Assembly (NCBI GenBank): GCA_938075155.1
Contig: CALJGL010000024.1
Location: 1 to 64,000, forward strand
Reading direction: 5' to 3'
DNA from: UBA12191 sp009937185
GTDB taxonomy: Bacteria > Planctomycetota > UBA8108 > UBA1146
Length of the DNA: 64,000 nucleotides
The notes beneath the pieces were generated by a model. The model searched no databases. It was not told the origin of the DNA and saw only the letters and a list, made by a program, of their open reading frames with translations. This document shows positions 52,454 through 61,295 of the stretch, in pieces; the stretch's first letter is position 1, and each line of letters starts with the position of its first letter. The translations under genes and the position numbers were made by a program.

Positions 52454-52872
52454 GCTGTAGATTTCAGAGACACGAGCATTTTGCGGACGGGCTCTGGGAT
52501 TTCGATCACTTCGAATTTATTTCCCGGCCCACGCGTACAGCAGACTTTCCCGATTTTAGCGGAGAAACAGTTCACCCCATTTTGGGATCCCTCAAAGAGG
52601 AATCGAATCGATCTGAGCCCGATTTCGTAAGTCGAGAGCCGAATTGTGATGTGGCCTTGATACTCGACAGGGGAATGAAATTCCGCTTCAACGCTTCGCG
52701 TTGGAAAGCCGACTTTCTGGTCGATGAACAATTCATGGTAGGGAACAGGGCCACGAGCCGAGAATAATTCCTCGAAGGCCAGGTGGCACATATCTAAAAG
52801 TCTCGGGTAATAGACGACACCTGCAGCATCGACATCATCAAATCTTACGGGAAGATCGATTTCGAATGCCAT
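52450..52872 (-). CDS. hotdog-fold acyl-CoA thioesterase (4HBT/YbgC type)
   Basis: The 140-residue product has the motif RFDDVDAAGVVYYPRLLDMCHLAFEEL, in which an Asp replaces the usual second-position Tyr of YxDTD but the catalytic Asp and AAGVVYYP are intact. It would hydrolyse acyl-CoA thioesters. It is first in the run queE-queD-glmS. Its start lies back to back with the cysteine dioxygenase gene on the other strand. Confidence 0.85.
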   Translation of the reverse strand: MAFEIDLPVRFDDVDAAGVVYYPRLLDMCHLAFEELFSARGPVPYHELFIDQKVGFPTRSVEAEFHSPVEYQGHITIRLSTYEIGLRSIRFLFEGSQNGVNCFSAKIGKVCCTRGPGNKFEVIEIPEPVRKMLVSLKSTA

Positions 52873-53072
52873 CTCCCAACGCTCCTCTCTCAGTCCAAAA
52901 GTACCCTAAAGCACTTGAATTCACTGCTCCGGGCATAATTACCTCAAGAAACAATCTGTGTACCCATTCGAGTGCATTGCCGGGCACCCGTCCAGTCGAT
53001 AAACTCGGGTTTCAGCCTAATTTGGGACGATCTACCGGAGCACTGCTTTCGGTCATTGAAAAGGGGAGGCCC

Positions 53073-53648
53073 GTGGAGCCCATTAGCCAGTTGCCAGAAT
53101 TGATTCAGGCTTTTGAAGATACGATTAGCAGCGAGCAACAGGAACGTCGACGTATCAATTCTCTCGTGAACGTCGTGGAGAGATATTGTACCGGTGTTTC
53201 CGATGAGTTTTTGAATCAATTTGAAACGGGATCTCAAAAGTACACCCGTCATCTTCTTCACGCCGATGCTGAAGACAGATTCTCTCTGTTGGCCTTGGTA
53301 TGGAAGCCGGGGCAAGGTACTCCCATTCATGATCACCCGTCTTGGGGTGTTCTCGGAGTGCTACGCGGTCGCATGAGGTTTACGAACTACGCTCCCGATG
53401 AAGTCGATGGACAGCGTTGTCTGATTCCCGTCGAGACGTTCATAGGTACCGCAGGCTCTGTGGGGACCGTTTACCCTCCGGCCATGGATCTTCATCGTAT
53501 GGACAATTGCTCCGAGGATGAGGTTGCTGTCACACTTCATGCATATGGGCTTCTCGTGAAAGAATTTCACATTTACAGCCCAGAAACTGCAGAGAAGCGT
53601 GAGGCGACCAGTGCATTCGATACGATTCTTGAGGGAGCCATGCCATAA
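53073..53648 (+). CDS. cysteine dioxygenase type I
   Basis: The product is about 191 residues. It contains the cupin iron site PIHDHPSWGVLGVLRG (two His, with Gly where mammalian enzymes have the cross-linked Cys) and the third His in DLHRMDN. It oxidises cysteine or a related thiol such as 3-mercaptopropionate to a sulfinate. The frame is open back to ATG 52866, but that would overlap the divergent thioesterase start. I prefer GTG 53073, behind GGGGAGG, which gives the usual family length. Confidence 0.85.
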   Translation: MEPISQLPELIQAFEDTISSEQQERRRINSLVNVVERYCTGVSDEFLNQFETGSQKYTRHLLHADAEDRFSLLALVWKPGQGTPIHDHPSWGVLGVLRGRMRFTNYAPDEVDGQRCLIPVETFIGTAGSVGTVYPPAMDLHRMDNCSEDEVAVTLHAYGLLVKEFHIYSPETAEKREATSAFDTILEGAMP

Positions 53649-53753
53649 GCCAGAAATGGCTATGAATTCTGCGATTCATTCATAATGCGCCCTTGCGTCA
53701 ACCCACTTCAAAGGCTGTCATCACCTCTGTCTTCATAAGAAAGAGGGATAACG

Positions 53754-54656
53754 GTGCGCATCGCTGTGATTACCATCAATTCAGAACTTCATACCTGCCA
53801 GAGAATTCTCAAGGCGGGTGATTCCTTAGGGCATGAAGTCTTGCTCCTCGATGTACTGAGATTTTCAATTCACACCTCGGAACCATTTTTACGATACAGG
53901 GGTGAGCCTTTGCCCCATGTGAGTTGTGGAATTCTCCGGCTAGGTACTCAGTTCCAAGGGTTGGCGATCGCTATTGGAAAAACGTTACAGTCCATGAGTG
54001 TTCCGTTACTGGATAACGTCGTTGCTCTGGAAACTGCTCGAGATAAATTTGAAACGCTTCAAATCCTATCCAAATCAGGTCTCCCAGTTCCGGAAACAGA
54101 GTTGGTGAGAGATCTCGATCAGTTAGCAGCTTCTCTTCAAAGACTGAGCCCGCTCCCTGTCGTGATCAAACCACTGCATGGATCTCAAGGGCAAGGCGCT
54201 ATCTTGGCGGAAAGTGAAATGGCTGCGGTCTCGATGATGCAAAGTGTTCTTTTTCAGTCACGGGAGTTTGTTTTACAAAAATACATTCCTTGTCAGGGGA
54301 TCGACACACGCGTGATGGTCGTAGATGGTCAAGTCGTGGCAGCAATGCAAAGGGAAGCTCCTCCGGGTGATTTTAGATCAAATCTAGCAAGGGGTGGGAC
54401 CTCTCGTGCAGTTGAAGTTTCAGAGGGAATGTCAGAACTCGCACTGAGAGCTACTCAAGAATTGGGACTGAATTGTGCTGGAGTGGACATCGTTGAAGGC
54501 CAAGAGGGACTCGTCATTCTAGAGGTGAATGGTTCGCCTGGACTATCGGGAATAGAGCAAGCAACAGGTGTAGATGTGGCCTCCTTATGGATTTCAGCTT
54601 TGGAATCAAGAATTGAGGAGCAAAAAGATAAGAAGAAAAGTTGGGATCATGTCTGA
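53754..54656 (+). CDS. RimK-like ATP-grasp ligase
   Basis: The 300-residue product has a RimK-type N-terminal domain (MRIAVITINSELHTCQRILKAGDSLGHEV), then ATP-grasp motifs: ARDKFETLQILSKSGLPVPET, VVIKPLHGSQGQGAILAE, EFVLQKYIPCQGIDTRVMVVDGQVVAAMQR and the Mg site VILEVNGSPGLSGIEQATG. Relatives add glutamate to ribosomal protein S6 or make lysine, ovothiol or peptide compounds; the acceptor is unknown. It starts at GTG 53754. Its 3' end overlaps polX by 8 bases. Confidence 0.9.
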   Translation: MRIAVITINSELHTCQRILKAGDSLGHEVLLLDVLRFSIHTSEPFLRYRGEPLPHVSCGILRLGTQFQGLAIAIGKTLQSMSVPLLDNVVALETARDKFETLQILSKSGLPVPETELVRDLDQLAASLQRLSPLPVVIKPLHGSQGQGAILAESEMAAVSMMQSVLFQSREFVLQKYIPCQGIDTRVMVVDGQVVAAMQREAPPGDFRSNLARGGTSRAVEVSEGMSELALRATQELGLNCAGVDIVEGQEGLVILEVNGSPGLSGIEQATGVDVASLWISALESRIEEQKDKKKSWDHV

Positions 54657-56406
54657 AAAATCCAGTATTGGGAAAGCAGAGATCACGCGTACTCTTGAGC
54701 AATTAGGTCACATTCTTGAGATTGCGGGATCCAGTCCTTTTAAAGTGCGCGCCTTCGTCAATGGTTCAAGAGCATTAGAAAATTGGCAGGGAGATCTCTT
54801 TCAGTTGGTAGAAGATGGGAACGTCTCTTCTATACAAGGCATTGGAAAAGGTCTCGCCTCCATTATTGAGGATCTTGTACAGGATGGTCAGAGTGAAGCC
54901 GAAACCGAGATACGCGCCCTCATCCCAGAGTCACTTCTGCAAATTTTAAGAATTGCGGGCTTGGGGCCCAAGAAAGTTCGAGCGATCTACGAGAAGCTCG
55001 AAATTGAGACCATCGATGATCTAGAAAAAGCGTGCAAGGAAGAACTGATTCAGTCTTTGCCAGGTTTCGGGAAGACCTCAGAAAATTCCATTCTCAAAGG
55101 TATCAATAATCTTCGGCGATTCTCTGGGCGCTCATTGATCCCAAATGCCCAGTCTGTTGCTGAAAGATTTTTGGCTTCTGTTAAAGATGCACAAGGAGTC
55201 ACGAAGGCTGAAATCGCGGGCTCTATGCGACGTAACAGAGAAACGATCGGTGATATTGATGTTCTGGTTGCCAGTCTAGAGCCGGAAGCTGTCCGCCAAG
55301 CTTTTCTGTCGACGGAGGGTATCAAAGAGGTACTCGCAGAGGGCGAGACAAAATCTCGCGTGATTTCAGAAGAAGGTATGGGCGTTGACCTGAGGGTTGT
55401 TGAGCCGAAATCCTTTGCCCCAGCACTGCATTATTTTACCGGGAGTAAAGAGCACAATACTCGTCTTCGGCAGCGAGCCAGAGATAGAGGTTGGAAGTTG
55501 AACGAATATGGTCTCTGGAATGAAGCGGGTGAGGCACTTTCAACTCCCGAAGAGAAAGATATTTTTAGCCTATTGGATCTTGCGTGGATCCCTCCTGAAC
55601 TCCGGGAGGACAATGGAGAAATCGAATGGGCAGAAAAACTCTTTGCTGAGAAAAAATCATGGAATGAACTTGTTACGGCAGATCAAATTCAAGGAGTACT
55701 TCATTGCCACTCGACATGGTCGGACGGTAAGGCGACATTGCAGGAGATGGTGCAGGCCGCGTCTGATATGGGCTGGAGTTATTATGGAACAGCAGATCAC
55801 TCACGCACGGCGGCCTATGCCGGCGGATTAAGCATTGAGCAGCTAGCGGAACAACTTCTTGAGATCCAGGAACTTCGGAAAGAGTTCCCTCAGATGACGA
55901 TTCTTCAAGGAATAGAGAGTGACATTCTTCAAGATGGATCTCTGGATTATCCAGATGAAGTTTTGGAGAGACTCGACTATGTGGTGGCGAGCGTGCATTC
56001 TTCTTTCAGTATGCCTCGTAAAGATCAGACTGCCAGAATAGAAAAAGCACTTCGGCATCCATGTACGACTGTTTGGGGACATCCTACTGGACGATTGCTC
56101 CTGCAAAGAGATGGCTACGAGATTGATATGGATCATCTCCTTAAAGTGGCTGCCGAAGAGGGTGTTATTGTTGAGTTGAATGCACATCCCAGACGGCTGG
56201 ATGTGGATTGGCGTTGGGGAAGAAGAATACAAGAGCTCGGATTAGATGTTGGAATACATCCGGATGCCCATTCCACCCATGGATTAAAAGATGTTCAATA
56301 CGGTGTGATGGCAGCGAGGAAAATGGGTTTATCTTCGACTCAGATCACCAATTGCATGGAACGAGACGAATACCTCGAGCGAATAAAGCGATGCCATCAT
56401 TCATAA
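54649..56406 (+). CDS. polX: family X DNA polymerase with C-terminal PHP domain
   Basis: The 585-residue product has the 8-kDa HhH domain (ITRTLEQLGHILEIAGSSPFKVRAF, then IQGIGKGLASIIEDL and IAGLGPKKVRAIYEKL). The nucleotidyltransferase core follows with GSMRRNRETIGDIDVLV, and then a PHP phosphoesterase domain (GVLHCHSTWSDGKATLQEMVQAA, YYGTADHSRTAAYAGGL, GIESDILQDGSLDYPDE, DYVVASVHSSF, WGHPTGR). This is the bacterial PolX layout used in gap-filling repair with 3'-5' exonuclease activity in the PHP part. It starts at ATG 54649 within the end of the ATP-grasp gene. Confidence 0.95.
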   Translation: MSEKSSIGKAEITRTLEQLGHILEIAGSSPFKVRAFVNGSRALENWQGDLFQLVEDGNVSSIQGIGKGLASIIEDLVQDGQSEAETEIRALIPESLLQILRIAGLGPKKVRAIYEKLEIETIDDLEKACKEELIQSLPGFGKTSENSILKGINNLRRFSGRSLIPNAQSVAERFLASVKDAQGVTKAEIAGSMRRNRETIGDIDVLVASLEPEAVRQAFLSTEGIKEVLAEGETKSRVISEEGMGVDLRVVEPKSFAPALHYFTGSKEHNTRLRQRARDRGWKLNEYGLWNEAGEALSTPEEKDIFSLLDLAWIPPELREDNGEIEWAEKLFAEKKSWNELVTADQIQGVLHCHSTWSDGKATLQEMVQAASDMGWSYYGTADHSRTAAYAGGLSIEQLAEQLLEIQELRKEFPQMTILQGIESDILQDGSLDYPDEVLERLDYVVASVHSSFSMPRKDQTARIEKALRHPCTTVWGHPTGRLLLQRDGYEIDMDHLLKVAAEEGVIVELNAHPRRLDVDWRWGRRIQELGLDVGIHPDAHSTHGLKDVQYGVMAARKMGLSSTQITNCMERDEYLERIKRCHHS

Positions 56407-56431
56407 ACCATCTCTGGAAAGGGATCCTGCG

Positions 56432-56905
56432 ATGAGCCGAAGTCAGAAAAAATCAAAGGAGAGTTCCGTAGAGATGAGAGAGCTTGTCTTACCGAACGAT
56501 ACCAATAGCCATGGAAATGTATTGGGCGGAAAAGTTCTTCATTTGATGGATCTTGCCTGCGCAATGGTAGCGATGCGTCACTGTAGAAGACCAGTGGTGA
56601 CAGCTGCGATGGATAATGTAGAGTTCTTGGCGCCCATTCCTGGGGGGCACTTTATGATCTTGAAGGCGATGGTCAACTATACCGGAAGAAGTTCGATGGA
56701 AATTGGTGTCAGAGTTGAAGGTGAAGACCCTCGAACTGGCGATATTACCCATACGTCGAGTGCATATCTTTCCTTTGTCGCTCTCGATGATCTAAAGAAT
56801 CCTGTTGAAGTCCCTGAACTTATTCCTTTCTCAGAAGAAGAGAAAAGAAGATTCCAGGAAGCCGCAAAGAGAGCAGAACTGAGAAAAGAGCATCGTCGCG
56901 ACTGA
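56432..56905 (+). CDS. acyl-CoA thioesterase (YciA/BACH hotdog type)
   Basis: The 157-residue product has the family motif NDTNSHGNVLGGKVLHLMDLACAMVAMRHC with the catalytic Asn/Asp, followed by TAAMDNVEFLAPIPGGHFMILKAMVNYTGRSSMEIGVRVEGED and an acidic tail with EEEKRRFQEAAKRAELRK. It hydrolyses acyl-CoAs of broad chain length. It lies 25 bases after polX on the same strand. Confidence 0.9.
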   Translation: MSRSQKKSKESSVEMRELVLPNDTNSHGNVLGGKVLHLMDLACAMVAMRHCRRPVVTAAMDNVEFLAPIPGGHFMILKAMVNYTGRSSMEIGVRVEGEDPRTGDITHTSSAYLSFVALDDLKNPVEVPELIPFSEEEKRRFQEAAKRAELRKEHRRD

Positions 56906-56963
56906 TGATAGGCACACTGAGTGCAAACCCATGAATATCGCGCTCTTAGTGGGGTGACACGAA

Positions 56964-57965
56964 CTATCCGTTTAGTTTCTTACGGATGTTATCGAGTAAC
57001 AGATTGATTTGGTTATTTCGGAACGTCAGTGGAATCTTCTGAATCAATGTGAACGCTTCATTCGTGCGTCCATTGATGTGAAGGCATTGAGCGAATAGTC
57101 CTAGAACCTGAAAATCATTCGGGAACCGCTTGTATGCCTTTTGAATCGCAACGGTCGCTTGGTTCCAATTCTTTCGTTGCAGACTAAATAAACAATTATT
57201 GACCTCTACTTGAAGGCCTGTTTTCAAGCCTTTCATGGAGCGTTCTGTTTTGTCTTTAAGAATAACTCTCTCGGAATCTAAAGAGTTTCTTAAAATATTC
57301 TCAATATCACTCGTGGCTACAATTTGTAAAATTAGATAAGTTTTTCCTAGAAGATAAAAAGGGTAGGGGTTTTGTCTGTCAGAATTCGTAATCTCAGTAA
57401 GGATTTCTAGGGCTATTTCAGGTTGACCGCTTTCGAGTGAAATTTCTGCAAGAGTTGTTTTTAGCGGGAATGAAGAAGGAGAGAGTGCCAAGCATTGATT
57501 TATTTGTTCGCGAGCTTTTTCAATGTTTCCAGAATCAAGAAGACTTGTTGCTAAGTAGTGACGTGCTGGAAGGTAATCCGGGAAATTATTACAAAGTTTA
57601 ACTAGTTTTTCGTTCGCGCTTTCAATGTTTCCCAACATAGCGATAGATCGTGCCGCGCGGTAATCCCATAGTGGATTATTCTTATCAAGAAGAGCTGCTG
57701 CTTTGAACTCATCTGAAGATTCTTGAAATGCTCCATTCTCGAACAAAGCAAATGCATACTTCCCACGTGAAATGGCATTATCTGGAGATCTTAAAGCCAG
57801 AGATTCAAATTTAGAAATCATCTCTTTTTGTAGAGAATCGATAATCGTCTCTGGGCGCAGTTTTGACACTGGGGGAAGCGGCTCATTGGGTGAGCAGCCT
57901 GTCAGTAGCAATTGAATCATGAAGAGAATAATGATGGGTAAATGGAATTTGGGACTAAAGATCAT
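56964..57965 (-). CDS. TPR lipoprotein
   Basis: The 333-residue product has a lipoprotein leader (ILFMIQLLLTGC). About eight TPR-like helical pairs follow, for example GKYAFALFENGAFQESSDEFKAAALLD, LPARHYLATSLLDSGNIEKAREQINQCLALSP and GQPEIALEILTEI. It probably scaffolds protein contacts at a membrane. It is last of the three-gene CRTAC1/TPR/TPR run and overlaps the preceding gene by 4 bases. Base composition is more AT-rich than the housekeeping genes to its left. Confidence 0.8.
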   Translation of the reverse strand: MIFSPKFHLPIIILFMIQLLLTGCSPNEPLPPVSKLRPETIIDSLQKEMISKFESLALRSPDNAISRGKYAFALFENGAFQESSDEFKAAALLDKNNPLWDYRAARSIAMLGNIESANEKLVKLCNNFPDYLPARHYLATSLLDSGNIEKAREQINQCLALSPSSFPLKTTLAEISLESGQPEIALEILTEITNSDRQNPYPFYLLGKTYLILQIVATSDIENILRNSLDSERVILKDKTERSMKGLKTGLQVEVNNCLFSLQRKNWNQATVAIQKAYKRFPNDFQVLGLFAQCLHINGRTNEAFTLIQKIPLTFRNNQINLLLDNIRKKLNG

Positions 57966-59092
57966 TGACGACCTCGATTCACGGTGTCTAACTTTTCCTT
58001 AAGTCCGGAAGACCTCTTGTTATCAGGTTCTAAGACGTAGATTAAATCGACGTCTTTGATTGCGCTTTGAATCATTCCTATTTCGATGAAAGCCAAGGCT
58101 CGATTGTGAAGCGTGATAGTTCGTGAGCCGTCGATATTGAGACTGCTATTAAAGTATCGCACCGCTTTTCGATATTTCCCCAAGCGAAGATAATTTCTAC
58201 CAATGCGGTCTATGATCACCGGATCACTAGGGCGTCCTTCATGCGCGATTTCTAGACATACAATTGAGCTACATAATTGATTGGCTTTGTCGAAAACTTC
58301 AGATTTTTCCACCCAAAAATTAGGGCTTTTATTTAGTAATTCCACAGTGAAGTTAATTATATCTGTGATCGGAAAAGCGATATTTTCTACATCGTCTTTT
58401 ACAAGTAATTTTTGGTACTCAGTAAGCGCTTCCATATTACCTAATCGTAATTGAACTGTTGCCATAGAGTTGAGGCTAGTTTTTTCATTCGGATGAACCA
58501 AGAGAACCTTCGATAAGTATTTCTCGGCTTCAGTGTACCTTTCGGCAGAGATGAGACTTTGTGCAAGTCGTCGCTGTCCCGCTGCGCAATCAGGCCGTTT
58601 CTGAGTATATTTCTTCAAGTGCTCTACAGAAGCTTCAAGCTGTCCTGCTCGGCCTAACAACTCTCCGATCCTGAAAGATAGAGGGGCGTAGTCAGGGTCG
58701 AGCTCAGCGCACTTTTGATATTGGGCAAGAGAAGATTCCGATTCGCCCAAAAGCTCGAGGCTGATTCCGCTTAAGTAGTGAGCTTCCATGTTATCTGGAT
58801 TGAGTTTGATAGCCTCCATGTATTGAACTTGGGCCCATTTGTGAAAATCGTGACTGGCCAAAACTTTGGCGAGTTGAAGTTGCGCTTTGAAGTCTGCGGG
58901 CGCGTCCTTCGCAAATGAATAACTACCTAAAATCGCATTTTTAACAGGCAGAGCGATTTCTCCAGAGATGATAGTTTGAATATCTTCGTGGGTGACTTGA
59001 GAAAATGATTTAGTAGTACTGAAAATAGAAGAAAAAATGACTAATAAAATTAAAGTCTTCAATTGTAGAAAAGAATTTATTTGATGGGTCAC
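57962..59092 (-). CDS. exported TPR protein
   Basis: The product is about 376 residues, starting at GTG 59092 (VTHQINSF), which overlaps the stop of the CRTAC1-like gene (GTGA). A hydrophobic leader (LKTLILLVIFSSIFSTTKSFSQ) is followed by many TPR units, such as EAHYLSGISLELLGESESSLAQYQKCAELDPDYA, LSFRIGELLGRAGQLEASVEHLKKYTQ and DPVIIDRIGRNYLRLGKYRKAVRYFNSSLNIDG. It is probably periplasmic and works with its two neighbours. Confidence 0.8.
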   Translation of the reverse strand: MTHQINSFLQLKTLILLVIFSSIFSTTKSFSQVTHEDIQTIISGEIALPVKNAILGSYSFAKDAPADFKAQLQLAKVLASHDFHKWAQVQYMEAIKLNPDNMEAHYLSGISLELLGESESSLAQYQKCAELDPDYAPLSFRIGELLGRAGQLEASVEHLKKYTQKRPDCAAGQRRLAQSLISAERYTEAEKYLSKVLLVHPNEKTSLNSMATVQLRLGNMEALTEYQKLLVKDDVENIAFPITDIINFTVELLNKSPNFWVEKSEVFDKANQLCSSIVCLEIAHEGRPSDPVIIDRIGRNYLRLGKYRKAVRYFNSSLNIDGSRTITLHNRALAFIEIGMIQSAIKDVDLIYVLEPDNKRSSGLKEKLDTVNRGRQ

Positions 59093-60885
59093 TTTGTTTC
59101 TCCTTCTCCATAGGTCAACTGAACTCTTTGGTTCCATTTCTCAATATTAAAATTTTCACGTATTCCGCCAGGCCAGATCACTTCAATGTTGTTTCCTGGA
59201 TTTACTGCTCCGAAGTGAACTTCAGCAGGGAAAGCTGATGCGTAACCTTTACAGGTCGTGAATGTTCTCGTCAGTATTTCCTCGCCGTCTTGGGCCATAA
59301 CAGTGGCACCCTCTGTGACGGGCCCACCTTTTATTCCTAGCAAGTCGACGACCAGCCATTGACCTGATCTCGGCGCGTCATTCCGAAAGATTTGTGTGGG
59401 TTCCTGACAATTAGATACGATGAGATCAAGATCTCCATCCCGATCCAGATCCGCATGAACAATACTTCTGCTGGTTCTGACGTCTTTTGAGAACTCACAG
59501 AGTGGATTTTTGTCTATGTTGAATTTCCCGGATCCGTCATTCAAGTATATGTGATTGGGTTCCGAATATTCAGTGAAGGGTGGTGGTGTATTACATTTGA
59601 ATATCGAGTCTCCTCGAGTGACTTTGCCATTTGCAATGAAAAGATCGAGATCCCCATCCAGTTCTAGGTCCATGGCACTCACGCCGAAGCCTGTAAATGC
59701 CATGCTGCTTGTTGCCAATCCCGATTGCCCGGTGGTGTCATTGAATCCAATATTGGATCCAAGATTCTTATAAATGGTATTACTTTCCATGACGAGGTGC
59801 GTCACAAATAGATCCAGCAATGAATCATTGTCAAAATCTGCAGCAATGACTCCCATTCCGGCCTCTTTTTGTCCGTTCATATTTAAAGCGGCCCCTAATA
59901 TCGGAGCCAAATCAACGAACTTTCCGTCACCTTGGTTTACATAGAGGTTGTTCGCGTATGCGTCATTGGCAACATAGATGTCCATCAAACCATCAGCGTT
60001 CTGATCGAGAAAAACAACGCCAAGACTAGCCGCTGCAATTTTATTAATTCCGGATTCTGTTGATACGTCAATGAACTTACCGTCTCCGGTGTTCTGTAGT
60101 AGGACATCCTTAGATGGCGGAAACGCTTTTGGCCCACAAAATTCTTTTCTTCCAGCAGCGTCAGTGCACTGAGTTTTAATGTCATACTCAACGTATTGAG
60201 TGACGTATAAATCAAGGTCTCCATCGAGGTCATAGTCTAACCATCCTGCGGAGACAGAAGTTCCTTGAATATCTATGCCCGCTTCAGTGGTGACATTAGT
60301 GAATTGTCCTCCTCCGAGGTTTTTATAAAGATGATCTTGGCCATTGTTGCACACGTAAATGTCAGGAAGTCCATCATTATTATAGTCACCAGACGCCACT
60401 CCCATCGTAAAGCCTTCGTCTGCGAGACCACTGCCTTCGGTAGAGTCGATGAATTTCATCGGAGCGATCTGTTCGAAAAATCTATTCATTCCCGCTTTAC
60501 TCGGAGTTCCCTTTGGAAGGGTATCGCTCGCTTGGGCCAAATAGACATCTAGATCGGAATCACCGTCGGCATCGAAAATTGCTATTCCTGATCCCACTGC
60601 GGCAATCAGGGGGCCTGCTGTTTCGGAATGAATTTTGTATGTGAAATCAATTCCACTTTGCTGTGTTACGTCTACGAGCCAAGGATTGAGTGCTGTTTTT
60701 GATGGGGGGTTTTTATTATCAGCATCGTTCTGGGTTAGGGATTCATTTTCTAATGGCGTGTTTATTTCAAGTTTAGAATTAGATATCGGCTTTTGTTTGT
60801 TGTCGGAACTACAAGCTGGAATAAAAGTCAGCGATATTGAAGCCATAGCGGCGATTTTGAGTACTCGTGAAAAAAAGTCGGACAT
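59089..60885 (-). CDS. CRTAC1-family protein: FG-GAP propeller plus ASPIC/UnbV domain
   Basis: The product is about 598 residues. The leader ends in a lipobox-like ISLTFIPAC. About seven FG-GAP/VCBS blades follow, each with calcium loops such as GIAIFDADGDSDLDVYLA, SGDYNNDGLPDIYVCNNG and GWLDYDLDGDLDLYVTQY. An ASPIC/UnbV-type end follows (VHFGAVNPGNNIEVIWPGGIRE). Such proteins often sit beside TPR proteins in Planctomycetes and related phyla. Function is unknown; binding of extracellular material is inferred. The Met at 60885 (MSDFFSRV) is preferred to the ORF start at 60948. Confidence 0.85.
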   Translation of the reverse strand: MSDFFSRVLKIAAMASISLTFIPACSSDNKQKPISNSKLEINTPLENESLTQNDADNKNPPSKTALNPWLVDVTQQSGIDFTYKIHSETAGPLIAAVGSGIAIFDADGDSDLDVYLAQASDTLPKGTPSKAGMNRFFEQIAPMKFIDSTEGSGLADEGFTMGVASGDYNNDGLPDIYVCNNGQDHLYKNLGGGQFTNVTTEAGIDIQGTSVSAGWLDYDLDGDLDLYVTQYVEYDIKTQCTDAAGRKEFCGPKAFPPSKDVLLQNTGDGKFIDVSTESGINKIAAASLGVVFLDQNADGLMDIYVANDAYANNLYVNQGDGKFVDLAPILGAALNMNGQKEAGMGVIAADFDNDSLLDLFVTHLVMESNTIYKNLGSNIGFNDTTGQSGLATSSMAFTGFGVSAMDLELDGDLDLFIANGKVTRGDSIFKCNTPPPFTEYSEPNHIYLNDGSGKFNIDKNPLCEFSKDVRTSRSIVHADLDRDGDLDLIVSNCQEPTQIFRNDAPRSGQWLVVDLLGIKGGPVTEGATVMAQDGEEILTRTFTTCKGYASAFPAEVHFGAVNPGNNIEVIWPGGIRENFNIEKWNQRVQLTYGEGETK

Positions 60886-61295
60886 ACTCTTAGGAATGAA
60901 ATCCAAGAACAACCTGTCGCAACTTATTATTACATCAATGCATCCCAATGGATTAGCCCTCCCACAAGAGCAATCTAATGATCGTTAAGTATAGTGATTT
61001 CTTTAATGATTTTGTATGTAATTCTATATGGACTCTCTTCGTGATATCTTTTTGCGGTCACTGTATAATGCGATGGTATTCGGAATTTCTTAAACAAGTT
61101 TATTTATTGAACTTATGGTCGACTGTTACAAGGTCTATCCCTGTTGAACTTGTCCGAGCCACGATCCACTGTTTGGCCGCATGTCCGCGTGCTAGCCAAC
61201 AAGTCTTTATACAGTTAAACTTTACACACTTGAGGGGCGTGTCATAGGCATGGGGATCGTCTTAGATATGAGAGTGCTCTTGGAATGGAGTTCAA
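60886..61295. other. 410-bp AT-rich intergenic region
   Basis: This lies between the divergent CRTAC1-like and aminotransferase-like genes and should contain promoters for both. A perfect TATAAT stands on the plus strand at 61064-61069, but no good -35 sits 17 bases before it. The 89-codon plus-strand open frame here looks random. I see nothing else. Confidence 0.5.

Noticed and set aside
60978..61247. 89-codon plus-strand open frame in the AT-rich gap
   Set aside because: Looks like random sequence with many Cys/Phe; no ribosome site or homology recalled.
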